From positions 62,001 through 126,000 of the forward strand of contig FMTN01000007.1 in the NCBI GenBank assembly GCA_900100095.1: DNA of 64,000 nt, given 5' to 3'. Position numbers and translations under genes: made by a program. Shown in pieces: positions 29,605 through 38,178 of the stretch; the stretch's first letter is position 1, and each line of letters starts with the position of its first letter. The DNA is from Lachnospiraceae bacterium C10. GTDB taxonomy: Bacteria; Bacillota; Clostridia; Lachnospirales; Lachnospiraceae. The notes beneath the pieces were generated by a model. It saw only the letters and a list, made by a program, of their open reading frames with translations. It was not told where the DNA came from and did not search any database.

Positions 29605-30819
29605 ATGAGCGTTAAAGACAGATTCTTAAATTATATTTCAATTTTTACGACATCCGATGAGAGCACCGGAACCCATCCAAGTACTATGCGGCAGTTTGAT
29701 CTTGCCCGCATCCTGGAAAAGGAGTTAAAGGAGATTGGTCTTTTGGATGTGGTATTAACCGATACCTGTTATGTATACGGCCGTATTCCGGCTACAGCAG
29801 GATGTGAGGATGTAAAGTCCATTGCGCTTATTTCTCATATGGATACAGCTCCGGATTTTTCAGGAGAAAATGTTAAGCCGCAGATCATCGAGAATTATGA
29901 TGGTAAGGATGTGGTGTTAGGAGACAGCGGAAGAGTGTTGTCTGTATCGGATTTCCCTGAGCTTCCTTCCCTTGCCGGCAGAACTTTGATTACAACAGAT
30001 GGAACAACCCTTCTTGGCGCAGATGATAAGGCCGGAGTTGCAGCCATTGTTACGGCTGCGGATGAACTGTTGCATTCCGATGCTCCACACGGTGAGATCT
30101 GGATCTGTTTTACACCGGATGAAGAGATCGGAGAGGGACCGGATCATTTTGAGCTGGATCGTATCCATGCTGCTTATGGCTATACCGTTGATGGCGGCTA
30201 TGAGGGTGAAATTGCCTACGAGAATTTCAATGCTTCCTCCGCTAAAATCACAGTACACGGTGTGAACGTACATCCGGGCGAAGCAAAGGATATTATGGTA
30301 AATGCGGGCCTGATCGCAGCAGACCTTGCAGCATCCCTTCCGAAGAACGAGACACCGGCAGCAACCGAAGGTTATGAGGGCTTTTATCATCTGATCGAGA
30401 TGCAGGGCAATGTGGAGAAGGCTACCCTTACCTATATCCTTCGTGATCATGATGCAGACAAGTTAAAGGTGAAGCAGGAGAAGCTGACCGAGCTTGTAGC
30501 GAAAATCAATGAGCAGTACGGAGAAGGAACAGCGGAAATTGCCATTACCCATTCTTATGATAATATGATTTCCATCGTAAAAGAGCATATGGAGATCGTA
30601 CACCTTGCAGAGGATGCAATTCGTGCACAGGGAATTGAGCCTGTAACAGAGCCGATTCGTGGTGGTACGGATGGAGCGCAGCTGACGTTCAAGGGACTTC
30701 CATGCCCGAACCTTGGAACCGGCGGATATGGTTACCATGGTCCGTATGAGCATGTTACAGTTGAGGCTATGGAAACCGTTGTTAAGATCTTAAAGCATAT
30801 CATGACCCATGTTGCGTAA
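29605..30819 (+). CDS. pepT: Peptidase T (tripeptide aminopeptidase)
   Basis: PepT is a cytosolic M20 dizinc peptidase that removes the N-terminal residue from tripeptides. The 404-residue product has ISHMDTAPDFSG with the first zinc histidine and aspartate, LLGADDKAGVAAIVT with the bridging aspartate, FTPDEEIGEGPDHF with the catalytic glutamate, and a late GGTDGAQLTF segment with NLGTGGYGYHGPYEH. The ATG at 29605 after AAAGGACG gives the normal family length; an upstream in-frame start at 29560 lies in the promoter zone (TATAAT at 29563). The ATPase gene follows after 18 bases. Confidence 0.95.
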   Translation: MSVKDRFLNYISIFTTSDESTGTHPSTMRQFDLARILEKELKEIGLLDVVLTDTCYVYGRIPATAGCEDVKSIALISHMDTAPDFSGENVKPQIIENYDGKDVVLGDSGRVLSVSDFPELPSLAGRTLITTDGTTLLGADDKAGVAAIVTAADELLHSDAPHGEIWICFTPDEEIGEGPDHFELDRIHAAYGYTVDGGYEGEIAYENFNASSAKITVHGVNVHPGEAKDIMVNAGLIAADLAASLPKNETPAATEGYEGFYHLIEMQGNVEKATLTYILRDHDADKLKVKQEKLTELVAKINEQYGEGTAEIAITHSYDNMISIVKEHMEIVHLAEDAIRAQGIEPVTEPIRGGTDGAQLTFKGLPCPNLGTGGYGYHGPYEHVTVEAMETVVKILKHIMTHVA

Positions 30820-30837
30820 CAGATAAGGGGAAGACTT

Positions 30838-32202
30838 ATGGAGAGCAGGCGCAGTGATAGAAAATTTCTTCAAAAGGTATATGAGGAGAGTGGAAATTCC
30901 ATTGTTCTCTTGACGACAGCGTCAATTTCACAAGAAGGGAATTTTCTTAAGGATTTCTTAAAAGACAAAAAAACTTTTTACTATCAGTGCGAATATGCTT
31001 CTCCTAAGCTCCAGCTTGCGCTTTTGCAGAAGCAGGTAAGCGTTCAATGTCAGCAAAGACTTTCGCATGACAGTTATGACGAATGTTTTTCGAGAATACG
31101 AAGCGGAGATGCCAGTAAACTGGTGGTGGTTATTGATCATGTGGAGCGGATCGGTAAGAAGAATACAGAATTTTTTCAGGCGCTGGTAAAGTTACGGAAC
31201 AAGCAGCTGTATCCGGGACCGGTTCTGATCCTTATGGTGGCTTACTCACTGACATGGAATCACAGGGATCTTCGTGAATGGCTGGGGGAGGAGCTTTGTA
31301 ACAGTATTGACCATAGGCGTTCCCTTGCGGATATCAGTTTTTTGGAACTTGTCCGTGTGTTAGAGGATTATTCGGTAAAAGATTCGGTACAGACCTATGG
31401 GGTTATCGGAGGAACACCGGAGTATGTCCGCATATGGGACAGTACATTCTCTTTTAAAGAGAATGTCTGCCACTTGATCCTCTCGCCCTCCGGCGGCCTT
31501 TATGATGCAGCACAGAGGGTCATTACCAGCGAATTGCGTGAACCGCAGGTATATAATACGATTCTTTACGCGATGGCAACCGGAAAGGAAAAGCTGAATG
31601 ATATCTATGAAGCAACCGGCTATTCCAGACCTAAGATCAGTGTGTATCTGAAGAATCTTGCTGCCTTTGACGTAATCGAGAAGGTTATGTCATTTGATGC
31701 GGGAGGCTGGGATCACGCCAAAAAGGGAATCTATCGTATTAAGAATAATTTTATATCCTTTTATTATCATTTTATCTATTCCAACCGTTCAGCTCTGTTT
31801 ACCATGAGCAGTGAAGAATTCTATGACACTTACATTGCACCCGGTCTTGCAACCTATATGCAAAGAGCCTTTGTAGATGTCTGCCGGGAGTATCTGTCAC
31901 TTCTGAATTTGATGGGAAAACTGCCGCTTCACATTACGAAGATGGGAACCTGGGTTGGAAAAGAAGGTACTGTAGATCTGGTGGGCGAAAATGAAATCCG
32001 GGAGTACGTTGCTGCCATCTGCAACTGGAGCATGGATGCTATTTCTGTGCAGGATTATGAGAATTTACAGAAGAATCTAAAACTTGCCCGGATACGGACG
32101 AAAGTGGTCTATCTGTTTTCGGCTACGAGTTTTACAGATGAATTAAAAGCACTTGCAGAAGCGGATGCTTCCATCGTGCTGGTAGATATGAGGTCGTTAT
32201 AA
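30838..32202 (+). CDS. Degenerate AAA-type ATPase with DUF234-like C-terminus
   Basis: The 454-residue protein follows the plan of archaeal-type ATPases fused to DUF234. It has an N-terminal P-loop-like domain (about 1-200), a winged-helix segment with YNTILYAMATGKEKLNDIYEATG (about 235-290), and a C-terminal domain with FVDVCREYL and GTWVGKEGTVDLVGENEIRE. The Walker A glycine/lysine loop expected near residue 20 is absent: the sequence there is ESGNSIVLLTTASIS. The Walker B equivalent reads VVVIDHVERIG. ATP hydrolysis is therefore doubtful. The last base of its stop is the first base of the topB start (TAATG), so the two are coupled. Function is unknown. Confidence 0.7.
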   Translation: MESRRSDRKFLQKVYEESGNSIVLLTTASISQEGNFLKDFLKDKKTFYYQCEYASPKLQLALLQKQVSVQCQQRLSHDSYDECFSRIRSGDASKLVVVIDHVERIGKKNTEFFQALVKLRNKQLYPGPVLILMVAYSLTWNHRDLREWLGEELCNSIDHRRSLADISFLELVRVLEDYSVKDSVQTYGVIGGTPEYVRIWDSTFSFKENVCHLILSPSGGLYDAAQRVITSELREPQVYNTILYAMATGKEKLNDIYEATGYSRPKISVYLKNLAAFDVIEKVMSFDAGGWDHAKKGIYRIKNNFISFYYHFIYSNRSALFTMSSEEFYDTYIAPGLATYMQRAFVDVCREYLSLLNLMGKLPLHITKMGTWVGKEGTVDLVGENEIREYVAAICNWSMDAISVQDYENLQKNLKLARIRTKVVYLFSATSFTDELKALAEADASIVLVDMRSL

Positions 32203-34280
32203 TGGGAAAATCGCTGTTTATCGCAGAGAAACCGATGGTAGCCCGTGCGTTTGCTGAGGTCTTTCGGGAGACATTGACAAAGCATGACGGGTATCAGGAG
32301 GGAGACCATATTGTGATCACCTGGTGCGTGGGACATCTGGTTACGATGAGCTATCCGGAAGTGTATGACGAAGCGTTGAAACGCTGGAGACTGGATACAC
32401 TTCCGTTCATTCCTGAAACCTTTCGCTATGAAGTGATTTCCGGTGTGAAAAAGCAGTTTGAAATCGTGAAGCGTTTATTAAATCGTGATGATATCACGAC
32501 GATTTATGTCTGTACTGACTCGGGACGCGAAGGAGAATATATTTACCGTCTCGTGCGTCAGGAGGCTGGCGTTCATGGAAAAGATGAGCGTCGAGTATGG
32601 ATAGATTCGCAGACGGAAGAAGAAATTAAAAGAGGAATTAAGGAAGCAAAACCCCTATCGGACTATGATCATTTGTCCCAGGCAGCGTATCTGCGGGCGA
32701 AGGAAGACTATCTGATGGGAATCAATTTCTCAAGGCTTCTAACCCTTAAGTACGGGAATGATATGGCAGCTTTTTTAAATGAAAAGCGCTGCGTGGTATC
32801 CGTCGGTCGTGTCATGACCTGTGTTCTTGGTATGGTGGTCCGGCGAGAAATTGAGATTCGCCAGTTTGAGAAGACACCGTTTTATCGTGTTCTTTGTGAT
32901 GCGGTCCTGACGGAGGAGGGGGAATGCCTTTCCTTCGAATGGAAGAGTGTAAAAGGAAGTGCGTATTATGAATCGCCGCTTTTATACAAAGAGAACGGTT
33001 TTAAAGAAAAGACATCTGCAATGGATTTGATCAAGAAAGTCTCTTCGAACCCGGAGGCAGTATTGGATCAGGAAGACCGGATGTCTGTTACACTTCCGAT
33101 GACGGTTGTTTCGGCAGAGCGTAAGCAGGAGAAGAAGAACCCTCCGCTGCTTTACAACCTGGCAGAGATTCAGAATGATGCTTCCAAGTTCTTTAAGATC
33201 TCACCGGAGCAGACCTTGTCTATTATTCAGTCACTTTACGAAAAAAAGCTGGTGACCTATCCTAGAACCGATGCGAGAGTGCTTTCTACGGCAATTGCAA
33301 AGGAAATTCAAAAAAACATTTCCGGTCTTATGAATATTCCGGGACTTAAGCCTTTTGCAGAGGATATTCTTTCTAACGAAAGATATAAAGGCATCGAAAA
33401 GACAAAATATACCGATGATAAAAAGATTACGGATCACTATGCAATCATACCGACAGGTCAGGGTATGGGAGCTTTGAAAGGTCTCGATTCCACATCGATG
33501 CATGTGTACGAGGCAATCTGCCGGCGCTTTTTGGCAATTTTTTATCCACCGGCTGTTTATCAGAAATTGTCTCTTGAGGCGACCATCGATCAGGAGCATT
33601 TTTTTGCATCGGATAAGTATCTTAAGGATGAGGGCTATCTTTCGGTCATGAATTATTCTTTCCTTAAGAAAAAGAAGGAAAATGAGACAAGTCCTGCAAT
33701 GCGGCAGGCAATGGCTGATATCAAAAAGGGCATGACCCTTTCGGGCGTAGCACTGTCCATAAAAGAAGGTGAGACATCGCCGCCTAAGCGTTATACATCC
33801 GGTTCTATGATCCTTGCTATGGAAAATGCCGGATCTCTGATCGAGGATGAAGAGCTGCGGGAGCAGATCAAAAGTAATGGAATCGGAACTTCGGCAACAA
33901 GAGCCGGAATCCTCGAAAAACTTGTTAAGATCAAGTATCTTTCCATTAACCAGAAGACGCAGGTGATTACTCCGACTTTGACCGGAGAGATGGTGTATTA
34001 CGTGGTGGGTTATTCCATTCGTTCCATGTTGAATGCCGCGCTGACAGCAAGTTGGGAAAAGGGACTTGGTCTTGTGGCAGATGGGGAACTGAAAGAAGAA
34101 GATTATATGCAAAAGCTTACGGCTTTCATCTCCAGTAATACGCAGAAAGTGAAGGGAATCTATAACCGTCAGCAGCTGATGCAGTGTTTTGAATATGCCA
34201 GCCAGTATTATAAAAAGGGATCTTATGGCGGAATCAAAAGAGAAAAAGCCAAAAAGACATCCGGATCGAAAAAGAAGTAG
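32202..34280 (+). CDS. topB: Type IA DNA topoisomerase (topoisomerase III)
   Basis: TopB relaxes and decatenates DNA through a single-strand break. The 692-residue protein has the Toprim glutamate in LFIAEKPMVARAF, the second Toprim motif in CTDSGREGEYIYR, and the active-site tyrosine in KLVTYPRTDARVL (near residue 352), followed by the SITRAGILEKL-like and LTGEMVYYV regions. The second aspartate of the usual DxDxE motif is replaced by glycine (D-S-G-R-E). No zinc fingers are seen; the C-terminus ends in a lysine-rich tail. It is translationally coupled to the upstream degenerate ATPase gene. Confidence 0.92.
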   Translation: MGKSLFIAEKPMVARAFAEVFRETLTKHDGYQEGDHIVITWCVGHLVTMSYPEVYDEALKRWRLDTLPFIPETFRYEVISGVKKQFEIVKRLLNRDDITTIYVCTDSGREGEYIYRLVRQEAGVHGKDERRVWIDSQTEEEIKRGIKEAKPLSDYDHLSQAAYLRAKEDYLMGINFSRLLTLKYGNDMAAFLNEKRCVVSVGRVMTCVLGMVVRREIEIRQFEKTPFYRVLCDAVLTEEGECLSFEWKSVKGSAYYESPLLYKENGFKEKTSAMDLIKKVSSNPEAVLDQEDRMSVTLPMTVVSAERKQEKKNPPLLYNLAEIQNDASKFFKISPEQTLSIIQSLYEKKLVTYPRTDARVLSTAIAKEIQKNISGLMNIPGLKPFAEDILSNERYKGIEKTKYTDDKKITDHYAIIPTGQGMGALKGLDSTSMHVYEAICRRFLAIFYPPAVYQKLSLEATIDQEHFFASDKYLKDEGYLSVMNYSFLKKKKENETSPAMRQAMADIKKGMTLSGVALSIKEGETSPPKRYTSGSMILAMENAGSLIEDEELREQIKSNGIGTSATRAGILEKLVKIKYLSINQKTQVITPTLTGEMVYYVVGYSIRSMLNAALTASWEKGLGLVADGELKEEDYMQKLTAFISSNTQKVKGIYNRQQLMQCFEYASQYYKKGSYGGIKREKAKKTSGSKKK

Positions 34281-34323
34281 GGAAGAAGGATGGAATAGAA
34301 GGCAGTAGAGAGGAGTTTAGACA

Positions 34324-34995
34324 ATGGAATGTACAATTGTAAATATGTATGATCTAAAGGAGACAATTGCAGCAGAACTGTTTGAGGGTAAGACCTACCC
34401 GTGGGAGGTTCTCCCGGAGATCGGTGACTTTATTTTAAAGCTTGGTCCAACTTTGGATCCTTCCATCTATGAGAAGCGTGGAGAGGATATTTGGGTTGCA
34501 AAGGATGTGAAGATCTATCCGACTGCGACATTAACAGGTCCTTTGATTATTGATGAAGGAACCGAGGTTCGACCGGGTGCCTTTATCCGTGGAAAGGCAA
34601 TCATTGGTAAAAACTGTGTCATCGGTAACTCCACCGAGATTAAAAATGACGTGATCTTTAACAATGTACAGGTTCCACATTACAACTATGTTGGCGATTC
34701 TGTGTTGGGATTTCATTCTCATATGGGAGCCGGTTCCATTACATCCAATGTTAAGAGTGATAAGACATTGGTTGTTGTAAAAGACAGGAATGGAGAGGAA
34801 ATTAAAACAGGATATAAGAAATTTGGAGCTATGCTGGGAGATTATGTTGAAGTTGGCTGCAACAGTGTTTTGAATCCGGGAACTGTGATTGGAGCTCATA
34901 GTAATGTGTACCCGTTATCTATGGTTCGTGGTGTGATTCCGGCAAATTCCATTGTGAAAAACCGGGCAAGTCAGGAAATTGTTGAGAAAGAATAG
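34324..34995 (+). CDS. Left-handed beta-helix (hexapeptide) protein, GlmU-C-like
   Basis: The 223-residue protein consists of an N-terminal segment of about 60 residues and then hexapeptide repeats (IYPTATLTGPLIID, EVRPGAFIRGKAIIGKNCVIG, GDYVEVGCNSVLNPGTVIG) forming a left-handed beta-helix like the acyltransferase half of GlmU. The HYNYVGDSVLGFHSHMGAGS block is the acetyltransferase-like loop. It has no nucleotidyltransferase domain, so it is a stand-alone sugar acyltransferase relative of unknown substrate. It follows topB by 43 bases and is followed closely by the M18 peptidase gene. Confidence 0.78.
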   Translation: MECTIVNMYDLKETIAAELFEGKTYPWEVLPEIGDFILKLGPTLDPSIYEKRGEDIWVAKDVKIYPTATLTGPLIIDEGTEVRPGAFIRGKAIIGKNCVIGNSTEIKNDVIFNNVQVPHYNYVGDSVLGFHSHMGAGSITSNVKSDKTLVVVKDRNGEEIKTGYKKFGAMLGDYVEVGCNSVLNPGTVIGAHSNVYPLSMVRGVIPANSIVKNRASQEIVEKE

Positions 34996-35010
34996 AGAGA
35001 AGGCAAAGTG

Positions 35011-36312
35011 ATGGGTGATTTATTAAATGAACTTATAATGAAAGGTACATCGCCTTACCATGTTGGAAATGAAATCTATGCTGCTTTGATCAGTGATGAA
35101 AAGCTGGGATATCAGTCTCTGGATATGACATCCTCCTGGAAGATAGAAGAGGGTGGAAAGTATGTTGTCTGTCTGGATTCCACCATGATAGCGTTTCGTG
35201 TTCCAAAGGACAGGAACAAGATGTTGCCGGATGAGATGGGGGCGCCGAATGCCTGCATCAAGATCACAGCCAGCCACATTGACTATCCGGGATTTCGAAT
35301 CAAGGCGGACCCGGATATGACCGATGGAAGTTATGTAATGCTGGACACGGAAGTATATGGAGGTCCGATCGACAGTACCTGGCTGGATCGTCCTCTTGGC
35401 GTGGCAGGGCTTGTTACGGTTGATTCCGGTGATCCATATCGGGTTGGCAAGATTTTATATGACAGTGAACGGCCGCTTCTTACGATTCCGAATCTGGCCA
35501 TTCATATGGATCGGGATACGAACAAAGGAAAGACATTTAACCGTCAGACCCAACTGGTTCCACTCTTTACAGCATCCGAGGATGAGGAGAGTTTTCTTGA
35601 TTTCCTTGCATCGGAAATCGGCGTGGAACGTGACCGGATCCTTTCCTGGGATCTGTGTGTCTATAATGCAGAAGAGCCTCAGAGAATTGGCCGTGATTAT
35701 GAGATGTTATCTGCTCCAAGAATCGATAACCTTTCTTCTGTGGCAGCATGTTTATCTTCCATGCTTCGGGAGGATGAGGCTACCAGTCTTGAAATCGCAG
35801 CGTTCTTTAATCATGAAGAAATCGGAAGTACGACAAAGGAGGGGGCAGATTCAGACCTCCTGTCGGACGTTATTACCCGTATCTACGAGAGCCTGGGCTT
35901 TACTCCAGCGGAGCGCAGTCGTGCGATCTATGACGGATATCTTCTGTCTGTGGATGTGGCACATGCATATCATCCGAATTATAAGGATAAGGCAGATCCT
36001 AAGAATAAGCCGTTTTTAAACAAAGGATTTGCAATTAAGGAGGCTTTCTCCCAGTCTTATGCAACGGATCCGGTCAGCATAGGAATCTTAAAGGGAATCT
36101 GCCATAAGGAGAACATACCGTATCAGAACTATTTCAACCGTTCAGATATACCGGGTGGACATACCTTGGGGGTATATGTTGCAAGCCATTTGCCGATGCG
36201 GGCAGCGGATATCGGCCTTCCGATCCTTGCAATGCATTCTGCAAGAGAACTTTGCGGCATGGATGACTATCTGTCAATGGAACAGTTTATCAAGGCATTT
36301 TACCGTTCATAA
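35011..36312 (+). CDS. M18-family aspartyl-type aminopeptidase
   Basis: M18 enzymes are dizinc aminopeptidases that prefer acidic N-terminal residues. The roughly 433-residue product has TASHIDYPGFRIK with the first zinc histidine, APRIDNLSSVAA with the bridging aspartate, FFNHEEIGSTTKEGA with the catalytic glutamate pair, SVDVAHAYHPNY, and IPGGHTLG near the end. ATG at 35011 is favoured over the adjacent in-frame GTG at 35008 because of the spacing from GAGAGAAGG. It follows the beta-helix gene by 15 bases and ends in a strong terminator. Confidence 0.9.
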   Translation: MGDLLNELIMKGTSPYHVGNEIYAALISDEKLGYQSLDMTSSWKIEEGGKYVVCLDSTMIAFRVPKDRNKMLPDEMGAPNACIKITASHIDYPGFRIKADPDMTDGSYVMLDTEVYGGPIDSTWLDRPLGVAGLVTVDSGDPYRVGKILYDSERPLLTIPNLAIHMDRDTNKGKTFNRQTQLVPLFTASEDEESFLDFLASEIGVERDRILSWDLCVYNAEEPQRIGRDYEMLSAPRIDNLSSVAACLSSMLREDEATSLEIAAFFNHEEIGSTTKEGADSDLLSDVITRIYESLGFTPAERSRAIYDGYLLSVDVAHAYHPNYKDKADPKNKPFLNKGFAIKEAFSQSYATDPVSIGILKGICHKENIPYQNYFNRSDIPGGHTLGVYVASHLPMRAADIGLPILAMHSARELCGMDDYLSMEQFIKAFYRS

Positions 36313-36320
36313 AAGAAAAA

Positions 36321-36361
36321 GCGCCCCTTCATCCGTAGCAGGATGAGGGGGCGCAGTTTTT
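36321..36361. terminator. Terminator after the M18 peptidase gene
   Basis: GCGCCCCTTCATCC (36321-36334) pairs with GGATGAGGGGGCGC (36341-36354), with one G-U pair, followed by AGTTTTT. Convergent genes meet here and the stem could act in both directions. Confidence 0.85.
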
Positions 36362-36821
36362 AATGATTTGCTATGTGAATGTTACGGACCGTTGCGGGTC
36401 TGGCACTTGACCATAGGCCTTTGACTTTTCGTCCCATCATATTCATGCGGTAATACCTTGCCTGTATGTAGTAGGTATGTTCCGGGGTCAAACCTCCAAC
36501 GGTTTTATCACCGGTGGACGATTGGTAGGTCTTACCGGTCCAGGTGAATGTTTTGAAGTAGGAGACCCGGTATTCAACGCCGGAAATGTTGTCCGGAATT
36601 GATGCGGAAAAGGTAAGCTCTTTTCCTATGGTGTTATCGATTTTGAAGGTGCTGCAGACCTGCATTCCGGTTTTAGGCGCCCAGTGAGGGCCGCCGTCGA
36701 AATCCAGTCGATAGTCAGGAATCATCATAAGGAAATAAACAATGAAGCTAAGGATAACAATAACCGTTAATACGCCAAGGACTTTCAGCCATATATTTGA
36801 GCTTTTTTTGGATGATGCCAT
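36360..36821 (-). CDS. Membrane-anchored protein with fibronectin III-like domain
   Basis: The 153-residue protein has a short basic N-terminus (ASSKKSS), one membrane helix (about residues 11-33, LKVLGVLTVIVILSFIVYFLMM), and an outer domain of about 115 residues. That domain has alternating beta strands and ends in VGGLTPEHTYYIQARYYR, the typical closing pattern of a fibronectin type III fold. I do not recognise a specific family. GGGGGAGAG precedes the start. It lies 14 bases behind the CLC gene and is probably co-transcribed with it. Confidence 0.7.
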   Translation of the reverse strand: MASSKKSSNIWLKVLGVLTVIVILSFIVYFLMMIPDYRLDFDGGPHWAPKTGMQVCSTFKIDNTIGKELTFSASIPDNISGVEYRVSYFKTFTWTGKTYQSSTGDKTVGGLTPEHTYYIQARYYRMNMMGRKVKGLWSSARPATVRNIHIANH

Positions 36822-36835
36822 AAATTCTCTCCCCC

Positions 36836-38098
36836 TTATTGTGTTTTTTTATTGATGTACTCACTCCTGTATTTAGAATACAGGATTCTCTGGCTGGTGT
36901 ACAGACCATAATATCCTGAAACTGTATAGCTGATTGCGCAGGCCAGCAGGGCGTACGGAGCGATGGAAAAGCCAAACAGCTCAATGCAAATGATAAAAGC
37001 AGAAAGCGGGGCGTTGGTGACGCCACAGAAAACAGCTCCCATTCCGATGGCAGCGCAAAGGGATGGGGAGAATCCCATGAGGTGACCGAACAGACACCCG
37101 AAGGATGCTCCGATGAAAAAGGAAGGAACGATTTCTCCTCCTTTGTAGCCGGCTGTAATACTTAAGACGGTAAACAGGATCTTCCATAAAAAGCCAAGGA
37201 CCTTTTCCTGTTGATTAAGGCAGGAGATGATGTAATCCGCTCCGGCACCGTTATAGGTCTGATCCCCCATCAGATAGGTCAAAAGTAAGACGCAACCTCC
37301 GCAGACAACAGCACGGACGTAAGGGTTTTTAAAGTATTTCTTGCCAAGGGCTTCTCCCTTGTGAAGACATAGGCAAAACAGCATGGAGACGAAGCCGCAC
37401 AGCACAGCTAAAAGAGCAACGAGAAGTGCCGGTTGAATGTCAAAATGCGGAATCGCTCCGATGGCATAGTGCTGGGATGGTGCATGCAGCATGTATGCAA
37501 CAGAACGGGCGGTAAAGGATGCCAACACCGCCGGTAAAAAGGCATTATAGTTAATTTGCCCTACAATGACAACTTCCAGTGCGAAGACCGCAGCCGCCAT
37601 GGGCGTTCCAAAGAGGGCGGAAAAAGAGGCTGCCATTCCCACCATAATCATGGTGCTTTTTCCTTTTTCGGAAATATGGAATAGTTTGCCGATGTTTTCT
37701 CCGATTGAACCACCCAGCTGTAAGGCGGCGCCTTCCCGTCCCACGGATGCTCCCACCAGATGGGAGAAGACCGTGGAGATAAAAATCAAAGGCGCCATGC
37801 GAAGCGGAATGGAGGCATCGGAATGAATCGCAGAGAGAACCAGATTGGTACCCTTATCACCTTCGTCTCCGCAGACTTTATACAGCCATAGTATGACAAC
37901 AGCCCCGATGGGAAGTGCCAGTAGAACAGTAGAATGCGTCAGGCGATATTTCGTAACAAACGCGATGCTGTTATAAAACGCTCCTCCCAGCACGCCAAGA
38001 AGGGCACCGGTCACAACAGAGAAGAAGACCCACCTTGCGGTAAACCATACCCGATTAAGATTGTGTTTTAATTTGTGTTTTACCCATTTTTTATCCAT
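36836..38098 (-). CDS. CLC-family anion transporter, possibly fluoride type
   Basis: The 420-residue membrane protein has the CLC gating-glutamate motif in GASVGREGAALQLGGSIGE and a later GGEIVPSFFIGASFG corresponding to GxFxP. It has no CBS domains. The chloride-site GSGIP motif is missing; about 39 residues before the gating glutamate the sequence is GTNLVLS, and the stretch IPLRMAPL follows. As I remember it, loss of that serine motif marks the CLC-F branch (F-/H+ antiporters), but a fluoride riboswitch is not present. The start codon has no Shine-Dalgarno and lies six bases after an extended -10 box. Confidence 0.85.
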   Translation of the reverse strand: MDKKWVKHKLKHNLNRVWFTARWVFFSVVTGALLGVLGGAFYNSIAFVTKYRLTHSTVLLALPIGAVVILWLYKVCGDEGDKGTNLVLSAIHSDASIPLRMAPLIFISTVFSHLVGASVGREGAALQLGGSIGENIGKLFHISEKGKSTMIMVGMAASFSALFGTPMAAAVFALEVVIVGQINYNAFLPAVLASFTARSVAYMLHAPSQHYAIGAIPHFDIQPALLVALLAVLCGFVSMLFCLCLHKGEALGKKYFKNPYVRAVVCGGCVLLLTYLMGDQTYNGAGADYIISCLNQQEKVLGFLWKILFTVLSITAGYKGGEIVPSFFIGASFGCLFGHLMGFSPSLCAAIGMGAVFCGVTNAPLSAFIICIELFGFSIAPYALLACAISYTVSGYYGLYTSQRILYSKYRSEYINKKTQ

Positions 38099-38104
38099 GG
38101 TTCT

Positions 38105-38113
38105 ATTATAGCA
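38105..38113 (-). promoter_or_regulatory. Extended -10 promoter of the CLC gene
   Basis: On the minus strand TGCTATAAT ends six bases before the ATG of the CLC gene, so the predicted transcript would begin at or within the start codon (leaderless). Confidence 0.5.
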
Positions 38114-38178
38114 AAAATGTTACAATGAATGTGTATGTTTTCGTAAGAAATAAAAGGAAGAACAGGGAGGACTCCATT

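Noticed and set aside
33231-34112. A 293-residue minus-strand frame inside topB
   Set aside because: It is a shadow of conserved topB sequence; composition is His/Leu/Phe-rich and unlike a real protein.
38099-38178. Fluoride riboswitch before the CLC gene
   Set aside because: No GGNGATGG-type core is present and the extended -10 lies six bases from the start codon.
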